Shown here: positions 54,915-64,000 of the stretch, in pieces | Position numbering within the stretch: the first letter of the stretch is position 1 | How the letters are laid out: each line of letters starts with the position of its first letter | The notes under the pieces: generated by a model | What the model was told of the DNA's origin: nothing | Seen by the model: only the letters and a program-made list of their open reading frames with translations | The model's database searches: none | NCBI RefSeq assembly: GCF_003576645.1 | Contig: NC_044923.1 | Span: 5,878,904-5,942,903 of the forward strand | Reading direction: 5' to 3' | DNA: 64,000 nt | From: Ipomoea triloba | Taxonomy: Eukaryota; Streptophyta; Magnoliopsida; Solanales; Convolvulaceae | Program-made: the position numbers and the translations under genes

Positions 54915-57900
54915 TCAAGCACTCGTGGTCCTAACGACCCTTCGATAATAAACAGCTCCTAATTTCTCGTTCTCGATCATGTCTCTCAGCCCATAAGGCG
55001 CATTGATACACATAGTAACGCCTCTCAATTGCGACCGTGCCTGCTTGGCAAGCTTGTCTGCCACTTGGTTTTGCTCTCTAAAGACATGTCGGAAGGTGAT
55101 GTTGTTGAAATTTCTCGCCCTCCCAATACACCGAGAAATGATATTGTTAGGATGGTTCGGCACCTTACGACCGTCTCTCATGGAGTCTATGGTAGTCTTT
55201 GAATCGCTTTCGACAATAAGGTTCCCAACACCCGCATTTAGAGCCACTTGAATACCCTGGAGAACACCCCATTCCTCCGCCTCTGCACTCGAACATCGAC
55301 CAATATTAAACATAAAACCGCCAATCCAATTGCCACCGCAATCCCGAAGCACTCCTCCACACGTAGCTCGGCCGGTGGTTATGTCACAGCTTCCATCTAC
55401 GTTTAACTTAATCCATCCAGCAGGCGGTTTGTTCCATTGGACTTGCACATCAACAGGGCGTCCAGTGCTCGGTCCCGGGCTGGGAGGCTTGGCAAAAGCA
55501 CTAGCAATCTCCGTGATTTGTCTTGTAATCCAACTGCATTTATCCTCAATCGCAGTGCTCCGATCATTGAACACTTTGTCATTGCGCCACTTCCATATCA
55601 ACCAGATTCGTATAGCAAAGTTCTCGGGCCAATTCCTCTCAAACCCCATGCGACTATCTCCCTTGAGGTTGGCAGCAAACCACGCATCCCAATCAAGTCG
55701 AGCCAACTGCTCCGCTTTCCGCCGTCCCAGTGCCGCCTCCCATAACGGTCTTGCCTCCGAACACGTCCTAAAGAGGTGGTTGAAGTCTTCCGCCTGTCCT
55801 GCACAAAAAGAACATATGGTGTTAGAAGTCATACCGGGCTTAGCTCTCTCCACATTCGTTAGCACGCGACCATGCTTGACCAACCACAAGAACATGCATA
55901 ATCGCATAGGTACTTTATCCCATCGCCATCCTATACCGTCCCCAATATCTGAGTCTTCCGAAAGGACAAAACATGCTAGATTATGCGCCACGTCCTCAAG
56001 GATCCGATCGTTCAGGAGTTCCCACTTCCAGCCTCGGCCTTCCTCCCAATAATCTACAACATTAGCATACAACTCCGGGAGACTTATCCGCCCCTGCAAA
56101 TTATCATATAAAGGACCATTGCCAATCCAGGTGTCCATCCAGAAGCGAGTATTACGTCCGTTCCGAACGATCTTGAGCGTCCCATTTTCCACCATTGGAG
56201 TTGCCGCGACAATGCCCTTCCAAGCATTCGAGACCTTGCCATGGATTCCCTGAGTCGGGTTATTGTACTTACTCAACAAGGTCTGTGCCCACAAGGTATT
56301 TTCCTCCTGCCTTAGGCGCCATCGTAACTTTGCCATGCATGTCATGTTGAGCTCCTATATCCTTCGTATGCCTAAACCACCCTCCTCCTTGGGCCTCGTT
56401 ACGGTCTCCCAATTAACGAGACTAGTCTTGTTAGAGCCAGTTTCCGTGGTACCCCAAATAAAACGCCGCATTCGCTTTTCAATTTCATTGCAAATCCCCT
56501 TCGGCAAAACGATGGTTTGCATGGTGTAGAAAGGAATGGCGTTCAGAACCGACTTCGCTAAAACTACTCTCCCAGGCGTTGAAAGAAGTCTGGCCTTCCA
56601 GCCCTCTAGCCGTGTGTTCATTCTTTCTAACAGGCTACTGAAAGTGCCGCACGTCACCCTTCCGTGGATGGATGGTACCCCGAGGTATTTCCCCAGATCC
56701 TCCGTCCGCGCAATGTTGAGCATATCCGCAATATCCTGCGCAAGAATAGAATCAGTATTCTTAGAAAAATAAATCTGAGATTTGTTATAGCTTATCTTTT
56801 GGCCCAAAGCCACACAAAACCGGTTGAGGCATTCACTAATAATGCCCGCCTGCTCCAACGAAGCCTCATAAAAAAGAATTATGTCGTCCGCAAAGCAAAG
56901 GTGAGACAAAGTTGGGCCCTTCGACGCTAGCTTGATCCCTTTCCAGCTCCCGACGCCGACTTTGTAAGAAATCATCTGGCTAAGCTTTTCAAGACACATC
57001 ACAAAGAGTGCTGGAGACATCGCATCACCCTGTCTAACGCCCCTCTCCGGGGAAAACTGCCGCAGTCTCTCCCCGTTCCAGAGAATAGACATCCGGGGAG
57101 TTTCCACACACTCCATAATAACCGAAATCCAAGATATACTAAATCCAATTTCCTACAGAGTATTCCGTATGAACTCCCAAGACAACCGATCATACGCCTT
57201 TTCAAGGTCTAATTTGATGGCCATTAACCCCGTGGTTCCCCGCTTCACTCGCATCGTGTGCATGACTTCTTGATAGATGATAACATTATCCGAAATATGT
57301 CGTCCTGGAACAAAGGAACTTTGCAAAGGACTGACAATCCTTGGCAAAACCTGCTTTAGACGATTGGTAATGGTTTTTGTTATGACCTTATAGCTCACAT
57401 TACACAGGCTGATCGGTCGGAAATGTTTAATAGTTTCCAGATTCTCAGTCTTGGGAATCAGGGTAATGAGGGTATCGTTAAGACCCTCCGGCAAACACCC
57501 AAGGCGAAAAGCATCCTTAACAAGCCGATATAAACTAGGCCCAACCGTATCCCACATACGTTGGTAAAAAGCCGCATGCAAACCGTCAGGGCCCGGAGCC
57601 TTAAACGGCGCCATGTCCGAGACTGCGCTATGCACCTCCTCCATTTGAATATCGGAGTTCAGAAACTCCCAATCAGCACTGTTCAGCGATGGAAAAGTGC
57701 CCTCTAGCGATACGCTCTGCGCTGTATCCCTTTCGCGAGAGAAAATCTCGATATAATAGTCGCGAACATATGTCTTCAAGGTGTCCGCCTCAGTAATCCA
57801 ATCCCCGTTTTCAGCTTGTAGGCTTTTGATCGTATTACGACTTCTTCGCATAGTAGCGGCGGCATGGTAGTAGGCTGTATTCCGATCCCCGGACACAATC

Positions 57901-58979
57901 CACTGCTCTCTCGATCGTTGGAACCACACAAGCTCCTCTTGGTACAGGATCTCGTGATATTCCTCCAGAAGTTTCTTCTCGAGTTTGGCGAGCCCATTGT
58001 GATACGACTGGGAAAGATGTTTCTTAACCCCCCCTAAACGAGCAAGAACAACTTTTTTCCGATGAAAAACATTACCAAAAACCTCCTTATTCCAGTTCTT
58101 AAGCATCGTAGTCATACGTGGGATATTTTCCTGAATATCCTGATCCGCACGCCAAGTTCGGTGCACGATCTCCGGAAGGTGTTCCGAAGTTAGCCAGGCT
58201 GCCTGAAACTTAAAAGTTGGTTGACTTCGATTAGATCCATCTCCGGCCAAACGAATGAGAATCGGTGCATGATCCGATGACACTCGCGGAAGGTGCGAAA
58301 CCGTGGCCTCGGGGTAGTGATTTCTCCAACTAACATTGCACATAGCTCTGTCCAACCTCGCCCCCTTGGCCGGTCCTGTTGAATTACCTTTGTTCCACGT
58401 GAATTTTGGCCCGTTAAACCCCATATCCACAAGGCCTTCCCGATGGATCCAATCCACAAAATCCGAACTGCGTTGCATGGAGAAGGCTGTGTAGTTGGAT
58501 GTCTCGGCTTGGTTAACAACTGAGTTGAAGTCCCCTGCCACCATCCATGGCCCTGTGAGTCCCCGTTTCTCTAAGCTTAACTCCGACCATAACCTCCTAC
58601 GGAGGTGGTGCGTTGGGCTCCCATATACAGCTGCGAAAAACCACGGAGTCTGACCCGGCGTGTGGATCTGCAATAAAACGAATTGGGGATGGGTGTGAAT
58701 AACGGATACATGCAAAGAATCGTTCCATAACACCCAAATCCCCCCACTGAAGCCAAAAGCCTCAACCCATACCCAATCCGAGAAACCTAGCTTAGCACAA
58801 ATGGCATTAGCCTGGGATCCCGAAACTTTAGGCTCAACAAGGCCGAGAATTGCCGGCTTGTGAGTTTGAAGAAGGGTCTTAAGGACGCGGTGAAATCCTC
58901 TTCCACCAGCTCCTTGGCAGTTCCATATAACAATATTCATAAGAAAAGGAACAGAAAAACAAAAACAAAGGGAAACCAA
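54915..58979 (-). pseudogene. LINE ORF2: endonuclease, reverse transcriptase, RNase H (two nonsense codons)
   Basis: One continuous frame of 1,355 codons including the final stop, interrupted only by TAG at codon 609 (57153-57155) and TAG at codon 875 (56355-56357). Endonuclease: NIVIWNCQGAGG from 15, WMVAGDFNSV, SSDHAPILIRL. Reverse transcriptase: FKAPGPDGLHAAFYQRMW, LEKAYDRLSW just before the first stop, RGVRQGDAMSPALF, and FADD at 696-699. A cysteine/histidine zf-RVT segment (CSFCAGQAEDFNHLFRTC) follows the second stop. RNase H: Asp1195 in KLNVDGSC, then SSAEAEEWG and VESDSKTT. Both stops could come from CAG or TGG codons by one transition. As written, no full enzyme can be made, but the element could have been active very recently. 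Confidence 0.92.
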
Positions 58980-59002
58980 AAAACAAACACAAAAAACAAA
59001 AA

Positions 59003-60858
59003 CTAGACGGACGGGCGTGCGTCACCCCCGTCATCCCCCACGGCCTTTTGCAAATTATCCACGTCCATTATGACGTCCCCCTCCTCATCCAGCGCTCCCG
59101 GAGGGTCCGCATGATGCTCAGACGTTGGTTGGTTCATGACAGGGACGTCGTTCACTCCAGAGTCATCAGTATCGTCAATGTGAACAATTGTAGTGCTAGT
59201 GACCTTTCCTCCCTGTTTCCCACGAATCACCACATGTTCATCCTCCTCAGCCACACGTCTGGAACATGCCCCAGAAGATCGCCTCCCCGTCGACAAATCT
59301 TTCTCTTTCGTTGGTACCGCGCGAGGAGTGTGAACCTCATTCTGGATCTGCTTTTCGCTTGCGATCACATTGGATCTTCTGGATCTCCCACCCAGACCCG
59401 CTGGCTGCGCTCTACTCTGATGACCCCCCAAAGTAACCGTTTCAGCCTGCTCTCATTCCCTTCCTGCTCGTCGTCATTCCCCAACAGAGCAAACCGTGAA
59501 CCATTTCCATTAGGAATTTCCTTCTGGCGTCCACCAGACGATCCTTGCGCAGCTGCCTCAACCGGACGACTCTGACCAGCTGGTCGCCCCTGTTGTCTAC
59601 GTTCCTTTCTAGTAACTATCATCCACGATCCATACGGGCGATTGCCCGCCAAAGGCACCCTCCTCTCCTCGGCGCCGCCATCGTTCTCCCCAGATCGGCC
59701 CCGACTGCGATCGCGAGCACCCGCAGCCTCCTCGTTAACTCGGGCAGTTGCCTCTTCCCCAACCTCCTTCGGACACGTCGGGCAAGACTCCAGGCGGTGT
59801 CCATATAAACCACACGAGAAACAAACAAGATGGATGCCTTCATACGCCACATGCCATACCCTGCCCTCCAAAGTGAAGCGCGACACCAAAGGCTTAGTAA
59901 TGTCAATTTCGACACACACCCTTGCGAACTTCCCCTTAGACACCAAGCTCGTGGTATGATCCACCCGTATGGTGCGCCCTAGTTTATTCCCAACCTTCCG
60001 TAAACACAACAGGTTATAGTATTCCACCGGCAAACTGGGGAATCGCACCCAGACTAAGACCTTCTCCGTGGTGTCCGAGATCGGGTCAAAGTTAGGCACC
60101 CATTCCTTCACGATCAAATAGTGATCGAGGATCATCCATGGGCCTTCGTACTTTGCGTATTCCAGGTCTTCACGCATCCCGAATTTGGCGAGGAAATAGT
60201 CGTTGTCGAGGGCAATGAGTTCCATCCGACCCTTCGGACGCCACATCGAAACCAACCTGCGCAACAGATAGGCATAGCCCACCTTGCGCCCCATCACTTT
60301 CAAGATCAGCGTTTGTCTCCAAGGTTCCCGGATCCTCTCCTTCTCCTTTGCAGACAACCTGATGGTAGGGCAAGTGGGATCCTCATCCTCATCAATGTTC
60401 TCTGTTTCATCATCGCTGTCCTCAATTCCGTTCTCCCCAGGCTCCGCTAGCAAAAACGGGGTCGTACCTGTTCCTGTCCCAACAACCGTGTCAAGGTATG
60501 ATCGCGCCGGAACGCCACCATGTGGAATCGCAGGTTCTTCTTCCGCGATCCGCACAGTAGTTTGACCATCCCTCCCCACATCAGAGGTAGCCGGGACCGC
60601 CTCCGCCTGATCTGAAGCAGGTCCGTTATGGCCGATCGCCCCTTGATCACCGATGGGTGTTTCCGCTACCACCTCCACCGATTCCATCTCATCGTTTCCA
60701 ATCCCGCTGGACTGCGGCGTCTCTTCCACAATCTCCATTGCTGAATCGGCAGGGCCGCGTGCAATGTGCTTGGATTTTTTCGTGCTACGTTCAAGCAGAT
60801 CGAGATCTTCAGATGACCGTTGGCTAGAGAGAGTTTTCGTGTTCGTCATATTACACAC
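59003..60858 (-). pseudogene. LINE ORF1: DUF4283 / zinc-knuckle protein (one frameshift)
   Basis: The main frame runs 497 codons from the ATG at 60858 to 59365. It has an acidic N-terminal part, a DUF4283-like domain (WRPKGRMELIALDNDYFLAK, WVRFPSLPVEYYN) and a CCHC knuckle CFSCGLYGHRLESC (C-X2-C-X4-H-X4-C). A second frame then continues to 59003 with a polar, acidic tail. The switch is near 59455, where the minus strand reads GAGAGCAGG; a duplicated AG dinucleotide explains it. It is possible instead that the shorter ORF1 is natural. ORF2's ATG lies 24 bp past the end of the longer frame. The protein would bind element RNA. Confidence 0.82.
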
Positions 60859-60902
60859 AGTGTTCCTTAATCGGATCGGCTCGCTTTGATATGTTCTTCA
60901 TT

Positions 60903-61052
60903 ATTTTACAACAATGATTAATATATTAAAATATATTAAAGAAAATAATTTTAAAAACCAATTCTTTTTTAAAAGATTAAAAAAAACAATTCTAAAATTA
61001 AAAACATATATATGTTTACATAATAAAGTTAAATGTTACACAAAAAATATGT

Positions 61053-61093
<41 letters not shown>

Positions 61094-61190
61094 NNNNNNN
61101 NNNNNNNNNNNNNNNNNNNNNNNNNNNNNNNNNNNNNNNNNNNNNNNNNNNNNNNNNNNNNNNNNNNNNNNNNNNNNNNNNNNNNNNNAA

Positions 61191-61238
<48 letters not shown>

Positions 61239-62309
61239 ATCTGCCTTAGCTTTGATGTTAATAGAATGTATGATTTTTTTTATAATAAATATTATTAATC
61301 AATTGTGCTTCATAGAATTTTGTTATCATATATTTTAATTTTGAAATTAGTTGGATATGTTACTTCAAAACCTAACACTTGCATAAACGTATCTTTACAT
61401 TTTTAATCGAATTGATATGGTACAAACATTGTGCTTTAATTTCTCTTTAATTTGGATTGCAATAACAACATATGTTTTTCTCCTATCTATCATATGCACA
61501 TAGTAACCAATACTTCTTTTTCATTTTATTGCATTTGACTTGTTTGTGATTATACCATCGATTAAATTTCTACAAAGTTCCAACAAAATTTTTTCAAGAA
61601 ACTAAAAATTTGATTGATAATTTTGTGACAGCCAAATTTTTGTATGAGATTTTGACTAGTATAACGTTTTTTTTTTTAAATTTTAAATCTTAGTATTATT
61701 AAAAATTTAAAATAAGAATTATATTTACTTATTGGGATAGAGGTAAAATTTGTAGAAGTATATTTGTAAAAACTAAATTATATTATGGAGGTGAGTCAAA
61801 TCAATTTTGATTAAAATTTATATAAAATGACAATTGACCATAGTTTAAAAAATACAATGAAAAAAAATTAATTGGCCATTGTTTGGATGTATCTCTTTGG
61901 TTTTTAAAAATTTTTTTAAGTGATTAAAAATATTTTAAAAAAGTTCGCATGGATCCTTATCCAATACGATTCGGGTCAATGTGAAAATGTAATACTTATA
62001 CAGACAAATGTTTAATTATAGAATGTTTTAAATTCACGAATACATGAGATTTTTATGGAATAAAATTTAAAAAAAAAAACAAAAACAAAAACAAAAAACA
62101 AAAAACAAAAAAATGAAAAATGAACATGTGTCAAATCTTGAAAGAATTAACCTGCTAAACAAGTTAATTTAGACTCAATTTAACAATTTTATCGATTTAG
62201 ATGATCTGAATGAATTTTTTTTTTTAATAACTTAGTGGACCTAATTGCATTATCCGATTCACTTAGGGGTCAATTTGACCATTTTTCCTTGTTTTTTTTT
62301 TTTAATCTT
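60903..62309. other. AT-rich spacer with a poly-T gap and one relic arm
   Basis: An interrupted poly-T tract (about 61057-61236) holds the gap at 61094-61188. At 62125-62290 is a single arm of the MULE-MITE family found in Twinkle intron 6: GAAAGAATTAACCTGCTAA, CTAATTGCATTATCCGATTC and GGGGTCAATTTGACC recur there. The opposite arm was not found. No genes. Confidence 0.5.
61094..61188. other. Assembly gap, 95 N, inside a poly-T tract
   Basis: Flanked by more than 35 T on each side (after a short AAAAAA on the right). Like the gap at 50606-50892 it marks a homopolymer that the assembler could not cross. Confidence 0.95.
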
Positions 62310-63122
62310 AAATATGAAATAGAGTAACCATTTTAGGTAGAGTCACACTTGTGTGATACCGTCTCATGAATCCTTATTCGTGAGATGAGTCGAGTAGTGT
62401 CAATATGAAATTTGATTTATTTTTTTTTTTCAATCATGAATGTTGGCCAGGTATAAAAATCAACAATTAAAATCTTTCTATATTTAAATAATTATTTCTT
62501 TGTAAAAATCAGAATTTTCTATTGCTCTGTACCTCTGTTTGGTATAGCGGGAGTCCAGTAAAAATCTACCGTATATGTCTAAATATGAAATAGAGTAACC
62601 ATTTTAGGTAGAGTCACACTTGTGTGATACCGTCTCATGAATCCTTATTCGTGAGATGAGTCGAGTAGTGTCAATATGAAATTTGATTTATTTTTTTTTT
62701 TCAATCATGAATGTTGGCCAGGTATAAAAATCAACAATTAAAATCTTTCTATATTTAAATAATTATTTCTTTGTAAAAATCAGAATTTTCTATTGCTCTG
62801 TACCTCTGTTTGGTATAGCGGGAGTCCAGTAAAAATCTACCGTATATGTCTAAATATGAAATAGAGTAACCATTTTAGGTAGAGTCACACTTGTGTGATA
62901 CCGTCTCATGAATCCTTATTCGTGAGATGAGTCGAGTAGTGTCAATATGAAATTTGATTTATTTTTTTTTTTCAATCATGAATGTTGGCCAGGTATAAAA
63001 ATCAACAATTAAAATATTTCTATATTTAAATAATTATTTCTTTGTAAAAATCAGAATTTTCTATTGCTCTGTACCTCTGTTTGGTATAGCGGGAGTCCAG
63101 TAAAAATCTACCGTATATGTCT
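62310..63122. repeat. 271-bp tandem array, three units
   Basis: Units begin with AAATATGAAATAGAGTAACC at 62310, 62581 and 62852; the only difference I noticed is AAAATATTTC for AAAATCTTTC in the third. Each contains the hairpin-forming GTCTCATGAATCC...ATTCGTGAGATGAG and ends CTACCGTATATGTCT. The last unit's final five bases are also the 3' end of the tRNA-Val gene. Confidence 0.93.
63102..63106 (-). terminator. Pol III terminator of tRNA-Val
   Basis: Five T on the minus strand, 11 bases after the end of the tRNA. The same trailer and T5 recur in the two other units of the tandem array. Confidence 0.75.
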
Positions 63123-63191
63123 GAGCCCAGGTTCGAACTGGGGACCTCTAGTGTGTGAGACTAGCGTGATAACCAACTACACCACCCAGAC
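63118..63191 (-). tRNA. tRNA-Val (CAC)
   Basis: 74 nt. Acceptor GTCTGGG pairs with CTCAGAC (one G-T), discriminator A. D arm TGTAGTTGGTTATCAC (box A region), anticodon stem CTAGT/ACTAG with loop CTCACAC giving CAC, T arm CCCAGTTCGAACCTGGG (box B). No intron and no encoded CCA. A TTTTT terminator lies at 63102-63106. The 3' end overlaps the end of the 271-bp array. Confidence 0.96.
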
Positions 63192-63523
63192 AGCTGTTTG
63201 CTTTTTGCAAAATTATCCAATTTTTATTATACCTTAAAGGCTTTATCGTGATTAACAAATTAAATATAATAATATCCATCTATTATTATTATTATTATAG
63301 TAACAGTTTTAATGCTCATTTTAATTATTAATAGCAATCCAAATATGATGTTAATATTAATCCAAAAAAGTGTCTTTTGTTGTTGAGATTACTTTCTAGT
63401 GTCCATTTATATTATATATAAGAGAATAAAGAATTCATACAATAATAAAACTTCAATATCATAATAATATTTACTAATCTAATAAGAGCCAACAAAGTTA
63501 GACTTACAGCGAAAACTGAAAAA
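63192..63523. other. AT-rich spacer
   Basis: Upstream side of the tRNA-Val gene. It has an (ATT)n-like run at about 63281-63298. No gene was seen. Confidence 0.5.
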
Positions 63524-64000
63524 TGTTGATATAATTGTGTCCATGGACGTGCTCTTGGTATAAGAGGCAGCCGCAATCCACCATCCACTATGGAAGGTGA
63601 ACAGACCCCTAGCACCGTCCAGAGCAGCTGCCAGAGCATTAACTCGAGCCATTACAACACCAGCGGCAATTACGCACCGTAAAGGGCAGCGAAGGCCAGC
63701 TAGCCAATCAGGGGTATGTGTCTACGACCCAACATGTAGCAGGCATTATAAATAGTTCTCATTCTCCCCTTCCCCAACTTGGTTTTTGCTTAGCTTTTGC
63801 TCGGACGTAGCACTAGCTCTAGCTGGCCCCTTAGAAAGGAAGTTTTCTAAGTATCCCGGGGTCAAGTAGTGTGCACATTGTCCCCTTTTTAATTGTAATC
63901 CGTTGAAACTTATTCGATATAGACTAAAAGTTCCTTCCTATTACATTCTGATTCGCCTGAGCGACATAAGTTACTATGGATGGTCGCCTGAGCGGTTGTT
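63524..64000. mobile_element. Probable LTR, cut by the window edge
   Basis: Sequence changes abruptly from AT-rich to mixed composition at TGTTGATATAATTGTGTCC. It carries CATTATAAATAG at about 63744 (TATA box), and a downstream region with CGCCTGAGCG occurring twice near the right edge (63953 and 63984), as in the R/U5 part of retrotransposon LTRs. No protein-coding or primer-binding region is visible because the window ends. It could also be a TRIM element. Confidence 0.45.

Larger units (their letters stand above)
54876..60889 (-). mobile_element. Full-length L1-type LINE with RNase H, 6.0 kb
   Basis: Minus-strand element with two ORFs, a poly-A tail (T10 on the plus strand from about 54874) and the 13-bp duplication TATGTTCTTCATT at 54863-54875 and 60890-60902. 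The 5' UTR before ORF1 is only about 30 bp. ORF1 encodes a DUF4283/CCHC nucleic-acid-binding protein. ORF2 encodes APE-type endonuclease, reverse transcriptase, a zf-RVT segment and an RNase H domain, the arrangement of plant L1 elements that carry an extra RNase H. Its GC content is clearly higher than its surroundings. Defects are few: two TAG codons in ORF2 and one small frameshift in ORF1. Confidence 0.93.

Noticed and set aside
56355..57155. TAG readthrough or stop-codon reassignment in LINE ORF2
   Set aside because: Host genes in the window end normally, including at TAG, TAA and TGA, and the two TAG codons are simply explained as nonsense mutations.
62310..63122. Tandem array as CRISPR-like
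   Set aside because: The units are contiguous 271-bp repeats with no spacers, in a plant nuclear context.

Overview
This is nuclear DNA from a flowering plant, almost certainly a eudicot. The genes have many short exons with GT-AG (twice GC-AG) introns, the spacers are AT-rich, the tRNAs are of nuclear type, and MITEs, SINEs and LINEs are dense. The gene families present (FAH, BBE-like, organellar Twinkle, an EMB2004-like LRR protein, AGLU1-type alpha-glucosidase) are plant-specific or plant-typical. I cannot fix the species; an asterid is only a guess. The assembly contains four N runs and at least two suspicious duplications.

Layout. 1-2.4 kb: last three exons of a PYRR-type riboflavin gene encoding its NADAR domain, with a hAT MITE in an intron. 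3.0-5.2 kb (-): complete fatty acid 2-hydroxylase gene, six coding exons, 237 aa. 5.4-10.1 kb: a truncated LINE with an RNase H relic, a broken MGST3 copy, an exact 1,643-bp tandem duplication joined by one N, a 113-bp x3 array, a reverse transcriptase relic and a SINE. 11.5-19.0 kb (-): an intact intronless BBE-like oxidase and a decayed paralogue. 19.2-23.2 kb: long-inverted-repeat (MULE-like) elements, one holding a solo LTR. 23.5-38.3 kb (+): 21-exon Twinkle primase-helicase gene, 707 aa, whose exons 7-9 appear twice in the assembly. 40.7-46.6 kb (+): 18-exon EMB2004-like LRR gene, 611 aa. 49.3-53.0 kb (+): five-exon GH31 alpha-glucosidase, 890 aa. 53.1 kb: tRNA-Lys(CTT). 54.9-60.9 kb (-): nearly intact L1-type LINE with a 13-bp target-site duplication. 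62.3-63.2 kb: a 271-bp x3 array running into tRNA-Val(CAC). 63.5 kb to the edge: probable LTR.

The genes do not form an operon or an obvious metabolic cluster. They are independent housekeeping or cell-wall/secretory genes separated by transposon-rich spacers. I reconstructed exon boundaries by hand from reading frame, splice sites and family knowledge. The sum of exon lengths gives an uninterrupted frame for FAH, Twinkle, the LRR gene and the glucosidase.

I found no convincing previously undescribed system. The observations most worth checking are the Twinkle exon duplication with its inverted exon-10 copy (probable misassembly), the young LINE disabled by only two TAG codons and one 2-bp shift, the nested MULE/solo LTR, and the tRNA-Val trailer carried in each unit of a tandem array.
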